Source: Vitis vinifera
Taxonomy: Eukaryota; Streptophyta; Magnoliopsida; Vitales; Vitaceae
Length of the DNA stretch: 64,000 bases
Assembly (NCBI RefSeq): GCF_030704535.1
Contig: NC_081821.1
Span: 1,813,001-1,877,000 of the forward strand
Direction of reading: 5' to 3'
Part shown: one piece after another, positions 1-12,700 of the stretch
Numbering within the stretch: the first letter of the stretch is position 1
Layout: each line of letters opens with the position of its first letter
Translations under genes and position numbers: made by a program
Notes under the pieces: model-generated
Told to the model about the DNA's origin: nothing
Databases searched by the model: none
Seen by the model: only the letters and a program-made list of their open reading frames with translations

Positions 1-854
1 ATGTGACCCCATAAACCGAACCACCACCCAATAACATGAATAAAAACACTATCAAACATATTTTAAGTATAAAAATAGGTATTAAGAAAATATTATATTT
101 GATAAAATTTAGAAAACATTTTTAAAAAGTGAAAAATCACTTATAATATTTTTTTTTTAAAATAGCTAATAAATGATTTTCCTAAAAATATTTTTGAAGA
201 AAATACTTTTTATATTCAACTGACTTTTCATATTTAGTATTATATATATTTTTTGTATTATGTTAAAATAATTTATTGTCACTACACCACATTCAAATTA
301 ATTTTTAAACACACATTATATGTTGGGTTATAAATTTTAAATGTATTTTAAACTTCATGCTCAAATTAACCTGCATTCAACCGATCATCTAAATCGAATC
401 AAATTGATCTTAAACCAGCATTTAATTCATTTAATTTTTTCTATCACTAAAATTCAGTTGAATTTTGATTCACTCACAATATATACATTTAGTTCTGGAG
501 GTGGAAAGGCAGAGGATTTGATACTTGTTGATTGTAAAGGAAAAAATTAGAGTGGGCCAACATATATAACGATCATAGATTTCTGTATAGGACTGCAGAT
601 ATAACAACTCTAATTATAGAAAAGGAAGGTTGACAATCACTCCTCAATGTCCCTTTCTCTGGTATCTTCCAATACAAAACTCCAACAAGTAGATATCAGG
701 CATGATGCATTTGCCAGTTAGAATAAATGAAAGGGTAGATATAGCGCCTACTTTCATCTACCTGCTGATTTTTAATTGATAAGTCTTTTGTCCTACACAA
801 TCGTATTGATTTTTTTAATTGTTTTATATGTTCTTGAGGAGGAAAATGAATGGG

Positions 855-1119
855 AGGTTAAGGTTACGTTTGGTTATGGAAAAATTGGAAAATGAAATTA
901 AAGGAAAATTTAGAAGAAAATAAAAAATAGAATTAAAATCATGAAATTAATTTTGTTTATTACTTTAAACTTATTTCACTTATTTTGATTCTTGATATAA
1001 TAATTAAATAATTTAAAAATGAATAAGTTTCTCAATAATTTTAATTATATTTGTTTGTTTTTTTCATATTACAATAAGAAAATATATTTTTAATACTTTT
1101 TGGGAATCAAACTTAACCT
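855..1119. repeat. MITE-like element with imperfect terminal inverted repeats
   Basis: The left end reads AGGTTAAG, then GTTACGTTTGGTT. The right end is the near-reverse complement (AATCAAACTTAACCT), with a 5-bp length difference in the arm. The interior is AT-rich and resembles the better-defined element at 12701-13005. Directly downstream (about 1130-1330) a second stretch repeats the interior sequence without clear ends. No coding potential. Non-autonomous DNA transposon is an inference from ends and composition; the superfamily is not determined. Confidence 0.5.
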
Positions 1120-2529
1120 AAAGTTATGTCTGATCTTGAAAAGTTTGAATGAAAATTGAAGGAAAAGAAAATAAAAAATAAATTTAAAATCAAAAAAATT
1201 ATTTTTATATATCACTTAAAAAAATTCATTTATTTAATTCTTTTATATAAATATTAAATAATTTAAATATATATAAATTTTTTAATAATTTTAATTATAT
1301 TTAACTTTTTTTGTTTTTTTTTTTTCTAAAATCCCAAGTTGAGCATGTAAATCCAATAGTACTTGGTAATATTTTTATAAACTTGGCTTATGTCTTAAGT
1401 CTTAACTACTAACCCTATCCTATAAACATAAAGCCGCGTCTTCAGCGGTGAGTGAGGCCTATCAGAAGTCAGAACTTCATTCTATTGCAACAACTACCCA
1501 CATGAAACACACTATATTCCAACTCATTTAACAAGAACAATTTTCTTCTTTTCTTTCCATAATTGAGGAACATGTTTCTGGCCTCCACAATTTATTACTC
1601 AAACTACACCCTTAAATATCTACCCACACTAAAACTTGACGGGGATATCAAAATAAGATACGTAAAGATGAACAAAGAAAGGTATGAGAAAAAAATATAT
1701 TGATCGGTGATTATGAGACCTTAATTTTTAACAGATTGAATCAAAATTTTTCTTTTATGATCGATCGATATAAATATCAATAATTTCGAATTAGATCAGT
1801 TTTCCCTTAATAAATAAATATGAAATTTCTCTATAAAATTTTTTTTGAAAGTTTTATTTATGATTGAAGGTGAAAACATTTTTTTTATTGTTCCACGATA
1901 TGGTCCGATTCTCCATCTTGTTGGGGGAGAAACCCACCTGGTACCCCCCACTATTTTTGCAACGTGAAAATATCCTTAATCCTAGTATTTTCTCTTTTAT
2001 CTTTTTCTCCAATAAAACGTGATAGCATACTTGAACTCAATTCTTTCCCACAAATCTCCTTGGCCATTGGCTAAGTGAACACATTTTCAAAGGAAAGAAG
2101 AGGAAAACAAAAAGGGCAATGGTACTCTCCCACATGGAGTACCTTTACTTTTTCTTTTTGGGTATGTAAAGTGGATAAGTTCGTACAATGTGACTTGCTT
2201 AGAGTTAGGGCTACCTCCAAAGAGACAAGACAACATTGGATTCTTGCAAACGTAAGTGTTACTCAATATGGGCAAGAAAATATTCCAAGGTGGTCGTTCA
2301 ATCTTACCTTTGTTGCCCTAAAACAGAGGGCAAATAAATAAATAATATTAATCTACTCAAAAGTCTGAAAACCTAACCCTGATCTATCTACACCTACCTC
2401 CTATTCATGAGATGCCCATTTGCATGTGATCTTTTGGGTAACCCACCAACACGTGGCAGAAACCCACGTCAAGTTTCCAAACTTTAGCTATGTGGTCAAA
2501 TAATTTAATTCTTTAATGCATTGAGAGTT

Positions 2530-2556
2530 GGGTTTTTGGGTTTTTGGGTTTTTGGG
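2530..2556 (+). other. G-quadruplex motif, four GGG tracts with T5 loops
   Basis: Four GGG runs (2530-2532, 2538-2540, 2546-2548, 2554-2556) are separated by exactly five T each. This fits the usual pattern for an intramolecular G-quadruplex. It is not the plant telomere repeat, which is TTTAGGG. No nearby gene explains it. Confidence 0.6.
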
Positions 2557-4399
2557 TTTTTTGGCTTTTTTTTTTTAATATTTTCCTCATTTCAAAACTC
2601 TTTATTTTATTTCTTAATTCTTTGATGCGTCGAAGTCTCATTGGGCTGCCTAAAAGCGCAAATTCTAGAGGGAAGGCCCATCCTTCTATGGCTAAATTTG
2701 GCAAGCAATAGGCCTATTTCTCAGTGAGTAACTGTGCTTTTGTCTTCTTCCTTTGAATTAAGAGGATTTAGTGACACCAAAATCAATGACTTTTAGCTCA
2801 TATTTTTATAGGCGCATATGCCCACAACTTTTAACCTAAATTAGGACCAAAAGAGTTGAAGAATGAAGCTGAAGTGGGGTTTAGGTAGTCAGTTATGTTA
2901 TGATTACCACAAGTAAAACATCCTTATTTAGGAGAAATAGACATATTTAATATTTTAATTTTCGATATCTCAAACTTCATACGTATGATTAACATCATTC
3001 TACATGTAGTAATACCATTGGATATCATAAAAAATCATTTCTTACCACAATAAGTACAGTGTTCAAGTTAAAGAAACATAAAATTATTCATAATAAGTAC
3101 ATAGTTATAATATATTTTTAGGGTTTAACTCAAAACACTCATAGGTCGATTCAAAAAGCTATGAGATTATCGAAAGAATACAAACTTGTTTAAAGCGTGC
3201 CAGTTGGACAAGGAAAAATCAATCGATAATAGTTTATTATTATAAAATTATTAAATTATATTAATCAAGCTTTGGTATCCATCATTATCGATCTTCTTAT
3301 ATATATTTTTAATATTCAAATTATTAAAGTGATCGGTATTATTAATATTAATTAATTAAACACTTCATTCTTCTAGAAATTATTCACCAAATGTGGTAAG
3401 ATTGTTGGAGGATCAAGCAATGATGATGTCCTCTATATGCCCTATAAAATATATTTACTCATAGTGAATTCACATAACCCATTAATTTAATTCCTTGTTT
3501 TAATCAAATTTTTTTTTCATACTAGATGTAACTATAGGGAAAATGAAAATAATTTGGAATAAAGTACAAGACAGTTGGGATAATCTATTTCATTGTGTAA
3601 CCCCTTGATACCTCTTATTGCCCTAAAAAAAAAAAAAAAAAAAAAAGGTAAAAGGCCACTTCCACATCTTTTTTTTTCATTTCCTTTAGTCAGAGGTTGT
3701 AACCTAAGTTGAAAGGTGACCTACTTGTAGTAGATCAGATTTCCAAAAGAAAAGACATTGTATAATCTTGTCCCCTTGAAAGCTAAAAGGGGTCTTAATC
3801 ACTTTCACTAATATACCATTAAGTACAAAGGAATCAACCCCATTAACATAATTGGAATTTAGACGACTCATTTTAATAAGAACATTCATAATTTGATCCA
3901 ACTGTTCTTCGAGGCGTGAAGAATAATTAATGTTAAAGGATATATATTTTATATAAAGATGTTGGGGTAACTCTTATAAAGCATATCGATATGCTTTAAA
4001 GTTTTAAAAATAAATAAATCAAGTCTGAAATGTTAATACCGTAATACGATCAACTTGATGTTGAGACCTTATATTGTCTCATTTTCATCACCACCCCGCA
4101 TGAATCGACCAATAACCAAGAGAGGGTTCATTGCAAGGGAGTTAAGCTTATTATAGTTCAATATTTATATAAATACAATTTTAGTAATTAATTATTTTAA
4201 TATTTATTTTATTATTATATATTGAATTTGTAAATTTAGAGTTACATTCAACCTCCAATAAAATATGATGAACTTTATTAATCTTATTTTAAATGCTAAG
4301 GTATCGTAGTGTCAATCTAAATTTAAACCATTAAATATATATAATGAGATATAACTCATTGAACAAAAATACAAACAAATAAGATCAAAATATAAGGGT

Positions 4400-5025
4400 T
4401 GAGACTAGATACCGGATTCCACTTTATTTGTGGTACATTTTCGATGTTTATTGAAAGAATACCATTTAATGCTATAGATGGACCCATAACTTTATTTCTT
4501 TCAATAATTCATTGCCGAAATTATTATTTTGTTCCAGAACATAAAAAAATTAAACAAATAAATAATTTAATTATTTAATTATAATGTACCACAATGTCCT
4601 ATTTCACATATTTTATTTCATTAAATTGTTACTAGTCTCTTTTAAATAGTCCCGTTCTCTCAAATATCCTTCACACGAGTGAATTATAGATTTAGTGGTA
4701 AGCATTGAATGATGATATAAATAAATGTGATCAAAACATATAAGAGGTAAGATTAGATACGTGATACCATTTAATTGATGATATCTTTTTTTGATATAAT
4801 CCAATTGGTGGTACATTTTCGATACCTACCAAAGGACTATAAATGAATACTTAACTTATTTCTTTCAATAATTGATTGCCAAATTATTATTTTATTCTAA
4901 AATATTAAAAAATAAAATAAATAAAATTCATTCTTAATCATAATGTACCCTATTAACCTATTTCACATATTTTATTTCATTCAATTATTACCAGTACCTT
5001 CTAAACAGCCTGTTTTCTCAAATCT
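4400..5025. repeat. diverged tandem duplication (two units of about 270 bp)
   Basis: The block at about 4408-4670 is repeated at about 4747-5020 in the same order and orientation. Shared landmarks are GGTACATTTTCGAT, a TTTCTTTCAATAATT stretch, and TATTTCACATATTTTATTTC followed by TTCTC-AAAT at the end. The copies differ by many substitutions and small indels, so the duplication is old. No coding capacity is visible in either copy. Confidence 0.5.
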
Positions 5026-8000
5026 CCACCGTGGACCGTGGTCCCATGCTGATGAAACGTCCCATATCGCTCCACCTATATGAAGCACTCCTACGCATGA
5101 TCCACACACCCGAAACTCCCCATGCCTGAATTATTGAAAATTGTCTCTTTTGACTCTTTAAATTTCTCCTTTTCAGTTTTCGACACATCAAGAGTGTACA
5201 CGTACCTGAATACGTGGCATCTGCCCTATAAACAATAGTCATGACAGACGTGAGCTGGTGAAATACTATTGGTGGACCCCTGGTTAAACCATCGGAGGAA
5301 TCAAGCTTTATGGAGTCGGTGTGGTCCCACCTGGAGGGAGATTGGGGAATGGCGCCGCGGTACATGCTCTTTTGCGTGGAGTTGTCCACATGGGAGTAGA
5401 AGTTTTGTACTCATGGATGACAGGAGTTTAAAAATGGGTATGACATTTTTTTTTTCCTTTTTTTTGGGTTAGACTCACCGATGCCTCTGCTTGTACTAGA
5501 TTCTTTAACCAAAAATTAAGCACAATTAATGATTTTGCCTCTATTAAAAAATAAATAAAATAAAATATTACCTCAAAATTTAATTTTTTTTAAAATGACT
5601 TTTTTAATGGCATAATAAATTTATATTTTTTTATTCAAGGTTTCCATATTTTTATATAGAAGTTACTATTCAAAATAATTTTTAAATTTTATTGAATGCT
5701 TATTTTTTTAAAAGCACTTTTATATGGATTCGTATTTTTAAAATTATTATCAAATCAACTCTTAATTTGATAGGTAATTACTAAGATTACGTTTGATTCC
5801 CAAAAAATGCTAAAGAAATAAAAAAAATATTAAGAAAAATAATTTTCTTATATTTGATTGTCTTATAAAAAATAATATATAAGTAAGATTAATTAAAATT
5901 TTGTATATTTTTAAATTATTTAATCTTTATATTAAAAAGTGAAAATAAATCAAATGAGTTTGAAGTATCATATCACACAAAAATTAGACTCCACGAATGC
6001 ATGAAAATATATGAAATTTTCTCTAATTTTCTTTCACAACAAACAGAGTACACGTTGCATTCCTCATAATTTACCTCTTTGTCTTTTGGTAGTACAACAC
6101 TCCCAGAAGTCTCCCCACAAAATATTATATTTTGGCTATAAAGCTTCTGCTCACTTGCGGCATCTGCATTAACGCCAAGGGGTCTAGCAGATCGATCTGC
6201 CTGGTGGCTGGTAGGGGTACATGGATTATTGCTGTTCTCTTTAAGTTTTCACCCTTATTTGTTTGTTCCTTTCTGAAAGCTCCAACTCACATGATTGATT
6301 CAACTGGTTGCACAACAGGGAAATTTTGGTCCTTCGCGTTTCTGTATGGGATCTTTTGTACGGCCAAATCCATTTTGAAAACCAGCAAAAACTAAAAATT
6401 TTAAAAAAGAAACAAACAAACAAAATTCTCGAGTTAATTTTGTCAAAAGTTAATGGTAAAGGTCCAATAGCATTATATTAGAAAATGTAATGTCATGTGC
6501 ACCGTTCAAGTCTATGTCTAAATTGTTGGTTGGTGAAGCCTCTTCGGATTTAGAGTTTAGGGTTTTATGTATGATAATTTTATTTTTTTAGAGGATGTAA
6601 TAACAATTGAGAGGTTTTTTTTAGAGTTTCAGTATTATAACTCTTCATGTTTCTTTTTATCGATAAATTCTTAAATATTAATGCACTTCATAAATATATG
6701 AATCACATTAATTATCGAATTATGTTAAAATTTTTATCTTGTTTAATTATTTTTTGCTCATGTTTTATGCATGATTTTGGTTAACATACATTTAGATTAG
6801 TTAATAAGAACATGAAAAAATAAGATCTGAGAAATAATAATGATATGATGGTAAAAATAGACAAAACCCAATTACAAGGTAATATTGTGATTATAACATA
6901 TAAAATAAAATATATATAAAAAACTAAATACAGAGTAATATGATAATAAATACCAAAATGCATTTTTTATATATATATAATAAAAATCTTGATAATAAAA
7001 TCTGACTTTAGAACATATATGCTGATATGCTCTAATGATTTTTTTCAATACATTTTGTGTATGTTTTGATGTAATTATTATTCTAATTTATTTAAAAATT
7101 AGGTAATCATAAAAATATAATTAATATAATAAAATAATTAATGGAAAAAACCCATATGGAATAATGGAAATAGAACTTTAAAAAAATATATATATTTATT
7201 TTAATTTGGTTTTAATTTTAAATATATATTTTATTTTTATTTTCTGTTTGATGTTAATAAATAAGAAAAGGAGATGTTTTAATAAGAAACCTTGGAAACC
7301 TTGGAATGTTTATAAGTATAATTTACCACGTGAGGATCAGACCCTAAATTAAAAAGAAAATGGCATACTTATTAATTATGGAGAATAAAATAAATTTCTT
7401 TAAATTTTTTTTAGTAACATCTTAAATTAAATAAGTTAAAATTGAATTTGCAGCCTGACCTATATTGAGAAGAATAAATGTACATGTCTTTTTTTTTTTT
7501 TTCTCCTTTGATAGGGGTAGGGTACGGTTGGCTTGGTCCCTCAGTAAATGGGAAGACTACAAACCATGTTTCTAAAATTTTCCAGATGCGTAAGCTATCT
7601 AAATCAAATAAATCCAAATTACTCTTTTGTCCTCGTTAAAGGTAATGTTGATGTAACTGCAGAGAAATTAAGGACATGTTTGTTACTATTTTTTGTTTTT
7701 AAAAATAAAACACTAAAAACATGTTTAAAAAAAGTAGTATATTTTTGTTTTTTGTGTTTTATGTGTTATCGAAAACTATATTTTTGAGATAAAAAAAAGA
7801 TATTTTCATTATTTTTTTTTACGATTTAAAAAATAGTCATTATTTGTTTAATAAAATTATAATTAATGTAAAAAAAATTAGATAAAATAATTTTCTTTTA
7901 ATTTAAATGAATTATACATATAAAAATTATTTATATATTTATAATATTAAGTTAAGGTAATAAAATATTTTATTAATTAAAAAAATAACTTTTAAACATG

Positions 8001-8300
8001 TTTTTGGTTATACTTATTATAAAAAAAATTATTAACTCAATCAAATATTTTTTATTTTTTTTTTTGAGAACAAAAATTGCTTTATAGAATTTAATTTCCA
8101 AACCAAAAACTGATTTTCAAAAACAGCAACCAGACCCTTAGGCACTAGCCATTTAAAACTAGTGAATGTCACGTTTCGTAAATAGCTGGAAAGACGAAGG
8201 AAATTTTTGTACTTTAAGTGGAAAAAAATCATTTGAAGAACCGGTCCTTTTCCTTTTCTCCAATCACGGAGACAGGAGGAAAAATCGTTCCTCGCAGGGA

Positions 8301-8725
8301 TGACGTCACCGATCTGGGGGGAGATTGTGTCGTTATCTGACCGTCCACGTGGCTAGATCTTCCCGTACTATTTATAGTAACCCGAAATGCCAGGCTCGTT
8401 TCTATCCAAATTCCATAGGTCCACGTGTCGGTTGTTTGAGCTCCACTCCCGGAAAAAAGCTTTTTTCACGAAAACCGTACACGAAGCACGAGGCCGAGCC
8501 TACGTGTCCCCTAACTTGGCTCCAGCGTCTGGCACTTTGCAGCTTCTCATTGGCTGGTTCATGTGGGCCCATCCACAAACCTCCATCCACACCTGTCACG
8601 TTGGCCCCGCTTCAGCCATAACGCCACGTTTCACTTTCAACCAATCGCGTCTCTGAGCTGTTTGAATCACTGTTCTCACACGTGTCTGATCTCACACGTG
8701 TCGGATTCCCTCCCTCTTATAAATA
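8301..8725 (+). promoter_or_regulatory. promoter with G-box/ABRE cluster and TATA box
   Basis: A TATA box (TATAAATA) lies at 8718-8725, 45 bp before the chosen ATG, predicting a very short 5' leader. Upstream are a palindromic TGACGTCA (8301-8308), CACGTG in CCACGTGG (8345-8352), CACGTG again near 8422, an ACGTG core near 8502, and two CACGTG cores at 8679-8684 and 8695-8700. The last two sit inside a 13-bp repeat (TCTCACACGTGTC) spaced 16 bp apart. CACGTG with flanking TGTC or GTGGC is a known binding core for bZIP (ABF/HY5/GBF) and bHLH (PIF) factors. ABA- or light-responsiveness is inferred. Confidence 0.65.
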
Positions 8726-8769
8726 TCATCAGTTGCGTCCAGTTCTCTCTCAGAGTGTGCGTGAGAGAG

Positions 8770-9645
8770 ATGATGATGGATGCTAAGGGAGGGTGCTGCA
8801 TCGCACGGTACGCCGGGGGTGCGTACGATATGTCGAAGGTCGACCGGATAATGCTTAGATTCCGGCCGATCGCGCCAAAGCCAACAAGCGCCGGCTCAGT
8901 CTCCGGCGGTTCCACGTTGAAAAGCGACGAAGTGTACTTGAGGACTGGGAGAGGAAAGAGGAGGTACGTCAGGGATAACAGCAAAAGGTGCAACAGGAAG
9001 AGAAAGGCTTCACCGGAGGAGAAAAGAGACGAGATCGTCGGAGAAGCGGTAGTGACGCTGCCGCTGCTGCCGGAGACGCCAGACCGTAAGGACTGGTCTC
9101 CGCCTGGGCAGTCTGATCTGTTATCCGCGACTAAACCTCAGAAAAACCCGCCGATCTGGCTGAGTTTCGCCAACGGCAGCACCGAGGGGCACTGCGGGAG
9201 CGATCGTGCTGTGATCACGGATCGGACGGTGGTGATGCCGCAACCGGTAAGGCTGGTGGGGTCGTGCGTAACGGTGGAGTGTGTGACGGACACGTGGGTT
9301 GATGGAGATTGGCTGGGGAGTACGGACGAGGAGAAGATAAACAACTTGGACAGAGACACGTGTCCAGGTTTCGTATCGGACGGCCTGAACCGGGTGACTT
9401 GGACCAACGCAGCGTACCGGAGAATGGTGGGGCACGTGACCCCAGGGCCAGAGATGATGGTGTGGTTAGTGATGAAAGCGAGAGTGCCAGTAACGTTTCC
9501 GGCGATCACCTGCAGAGTGAGGCTACAGTACAGGTGTGGGAAGGAGAAGAACTCCCTGACGCTGCCTTGCGACGTGTGGAGAATGGACGGAGGAGGCTTT
9601 GCATGGAGACTCGACGTCAAAGCTGCCCTCAGTTTGGGTCGCTAA
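8770..9645 (+). CDS. DUF7950 family protein, intronless
   Basis: A single open frame of 291 codons starting at the first of three consecutive ATGs (8770); the frame is open upstream but lacks an ATG. I recognise the plant-specific DUF7950 layout: an N-terminal CC..RY.GGAYDMSKVDRIMLRFRP-like block (about residues 9-33), a strongly basic stretch at residues 61-79 that looks like a bipartite nuclear signal, a low-complexity middle, and a conserved C-terminal block (about 195-291) with DG-NRVTWTN-AYRRMVG and a Cys/Trp-rich end. The biochemical function is unknown to me. GC content is clearly above the surroundings, which also creates long antisense frames without meaning. The family is fairly sure; nuclear location is inferred only. 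Confidence 0.8.
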   Translation: MMMDAKGGCCIARYAGGAYDMSKVDRIMLRFRPIAPKPTSAGSVSGGSTLKSDEVYLRTGRGKRRYVRDNSKRCNRKRKASPEEKRDEIVGEAVVTLPLLPETPDRKDWSPPGQSDLLSATKPQKNPPIWLSFANGSTEGHCGSDRAVITDRTVVMPQPVRLVGSCVTVECVTDTWVDGDWLGSTDEEKINNLDRDTCPGFVSDGLNRVTWTNAAYRRMVGHVTPGPEMMVWLVMKARVPVTFPAITCRVRLQYRCGKEKNSLTLPCDVWRMDGGGFAWRLDVKAALSLGR

Positions 9646-12600
9646 AACGACAACCCTCAAGATCTGAGACTATAACACCTGACACCACCACCTCCAAAAA
9701 ATAAAAATAAATTGTGAATATTTTCCACTTTTGGATCGTTTTTAAATTACAAACTGTTTGTTCCACGTCTTTCTCTCTTTATTCTGAGTGCTCTTCAGTT
9801 TTCTCCACGACATTTGTTCAGAACCAATGAACAACTAAATTTCTAATTATACTCTTCCTCAGTTCTTTCTTCCGCTGTATCCTCTAGTTTCTTGGGACTT
9901 GGTTACAGTACTTCAGACCAATGAAATTAACGGTGTTGATTGGGTATGAGGAATAGAGAGTTGGTGTTGACGTAGTGGGCATGAAAAAGAGGAGGAGATA
10001 GTGGGAAATGCAGTAATGGAGGAAAAAGCTGTGATATTTTTGGGGAAATGGAAGATGGAGATGACTCGGATGAGAAGAAGTATTGAGTTAGGGGACAGGT
10101 GGAAGAGGAGAGTTGGATGGAGATGGAGATTCGAAAACTTTTGTTTTGTTTTTTCTTTTTTTGTTGGTTGGGGGTGAAATTTTGAGTCTGCGGTCCATTT
10201 TTTCAGCTTCTACTATATCTTTTGATGGTACAACTGCCTCTATCTCTATCTCACTCTCAGAATGCCTTTGAATTGCACTGGCACTGGTTTCTTTTGCTTC
10301 ATCTGTGTCTCCTAACTCCCATTAGCTGGCACGTGAATCAACATAGAATAATTACATCTGTCACGTGCAAAGCACGTGAAGGCAAAAATATTAAAACATT
10401 TCAAATAATTTTTTAAGATTTTTTTAAAATATATTAATTTGATTTTTTTCACATTAAATAAGATACATGTATTTGATTTTTAAACAGAATTCCATTTGTA
10501 AAAATAATAACCGTCTAGAATGACTCCATAGACCTAAGGAATATGTGTATATATTATTTAAATCTTGAAGCCTGTCCTTTTTGGTTCTCGTGAGTTCTCA
10601 TAGAAGCATCTGGTCCTAACTTTATTGAAAAATATTTGGATTTTAAATCTCAAATCTCCTACCCACTGTTGAATGATATAAAAGTCTTTTCCACAGTCCA
10701 AAAGTTGTTCTAGGTATGATCTACATGCATGGATGTAACTACATTAATTTATTTTCTAAGTAGGCTTATTTAAAAAATTAATAAAATAAGAGATAAAAAG
10801 GATGAAAATAGTTAAATATTTATGTATAAGGACCATTATTTTAATATAATGTCTAAAACATTGGTATTTTTTTTTTTTATAAATTAAAAAAAAAACAAGG
10901 CATAATTTTCTACCATTCCAATTCCAAAAGCTATTAAAATAGTTTACTTATTTTAATTTTAAATTTATTTAGTTTAATTTTGTTATTTTGTACAAAAAAT
11001 AATTTGTAGTAAGCATCTAATCGTGTAAATATCGTCTACTTTAAAATCAATGAACCCTTGTGGCTTTAAAAATAGTTTGTTCATACATTGGGAACTTTGT
11101 CTCTTATCTGATATAGGATATCATAAACACTTTCTCATGTAGACATAATGTTCTCATTGTATTGTGTCTCACGAGATTATAAGTCAAACAAACAAACACT
11201 TCTTACAGGTCCAAATAAACCCCCACACTGGGGTGAAGATTGACTTTGATTCAATATTTAACAACTCATATTTAATTGTGTAAATATTGTCTACTTTATG
11301 CCCAATGGACCATTACGATTTTAAAACACGTTTAGGGTTAAAAGGAGTTCATATACTAAGAACTTTACTTTCTATATGATGTGAGATGTCAAATAACTAA
11401 TTTTAAAAAACATAAATTTTTTAATTAAATTTAATTAAATTCTAAACTTTTTATATTTTAATAATAAAAAAAAAATCTCAAAATTTTCCCCTTTCCTTAA
11501 TTCTTTCCTAACCCGAAAAGAATACCCATCAGGTTCGTGGCACTGGCCCTGTACGCCTACCCTGGCCCGAGTATGAAAATTGATTGAATTACTAGGCCCA
11601 GGCCCAAACCCAGTCTACTCAAATTCGAAAGACCAACCACATATTTGGGCCAAGACGTATCTTGACGCTATTGGGCTCAAGCCTCAATCAGCCTAATTTT
11701 GCTTCGAAATTGAATAAATAAAAAATTTTCTTTGGTGCAACCATGACAGATGAGAGCTAACCAGCTCCAAGCCCATACCCATTAGGGCAGAGCCAGAGGC
11801 ATAAGCTGGAGGCGTCAGCGTTTAATAATATTAAAACGGAAAAAAAAAAATATTTAGTTTGAAGAAAATTACACTGAATTTTACCATCAAAGGTAAAGAT
11901 AATATTTTTGGATTAAGATAAATTATTATTTTAACATGATTAGTGATTTATTTATGAATATTTATTAATTTATCCATAAATTATTAATTATTAAATTTTA
12001 ATATTTTTTATTTTCTTTTACCTTTTCTTTCATTTATTTTTTCTAGTTATTTTATTTCTCTTATATTTTTTCCCAAAATTTTTGAAAACCAAATATAGGA
12101 ATATATTATCAAAAGTTCACTAATTAATAAATAAAAATTATTTGCTTATTTAATTTAATATTTAATTTTAGAATCATGATGAGGATTAATAATTATTTCT
12201 AGTCTCATGCCTAAAATTCTCCATTTTTTTTTCTTAAATATTATAATTATAAAATGAGAACTATAATTGCATCGACCAAAAACCTTCTGTTTTTGTTGTT
12301 GACTTCCTTTGACGTTACTTCTCAAAAAAAGTCAACATGGCATGGAAAAGAATTTACTCCCTTGAATACGAAAAAAATAAGGATTAAATCATCAGCTTGT
12401 TCATTATCTTTAAGAAATAAATTTATTAATCAATATAAAAATTAGACATATTAAATCAATGACTAGAGACAAAAATTACGTGGGTCTGGTTGCAATCAAT
12501 GACCATGAGCCGTAAAATTTACTAACCCAATTAATTTATTTTATCAATCACCATTTTCTTATTTATTTACATATAAAACAAAATTTTAATAAAACTTTTG

Positions 12601-12700
12601 ACTTGTTTAGAAAATTGTTTTTAAAAAATGGGTGTTTAATTTTAAAGTACATGTTTAATAGTTTTTTTTAATTGATAAACCTTTCATCTTCAATCCCTTA

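Larger units (their letters stand above)
1..8280. other. AT-rich intergenic region with repeat debris
   Basis: I see no gene I can support here. Open frames are short, mostly lack an ATG and match no family I know. Recognisable content: MITE-like sequence (855-1330 and about 5780-5990), a G3 quadruplex motif at 2530-2556, a diverged tandem duplication at about 4400-5025, a less AT-rich island at about 5020-5430, and a possible inverted-repeat element at about 7668-8142. The stretches 1340-2500 and 2700-4400 are plain AT-rich sequence in which I see nothing definite. The part beyond about 8230 is the promoter of the next gene. Confidence 0.6.

Noticed and set aside
2513..2704. GGGTTTTT repeats as interstitial telomere sequence
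   Set aside because: The plant telomere unit is TTTAGGG; these units lack the A and number only four. Reported as a G-quadruplex motif instead.
6132..6395. Open frame of 87 codons with hydrophobic stretches
   Set aside because: It begins with TTG rather than ATG, has no resemblance to a known protein and no visible promoter-gene structure; kept as intergenic.
9138..9620. Long antisense open frame (160 codons) across the DUF7950 gene
   Set aside because: It is a by-product of GC-rich coding sequence on the other strand; no family resemblance and no start context.
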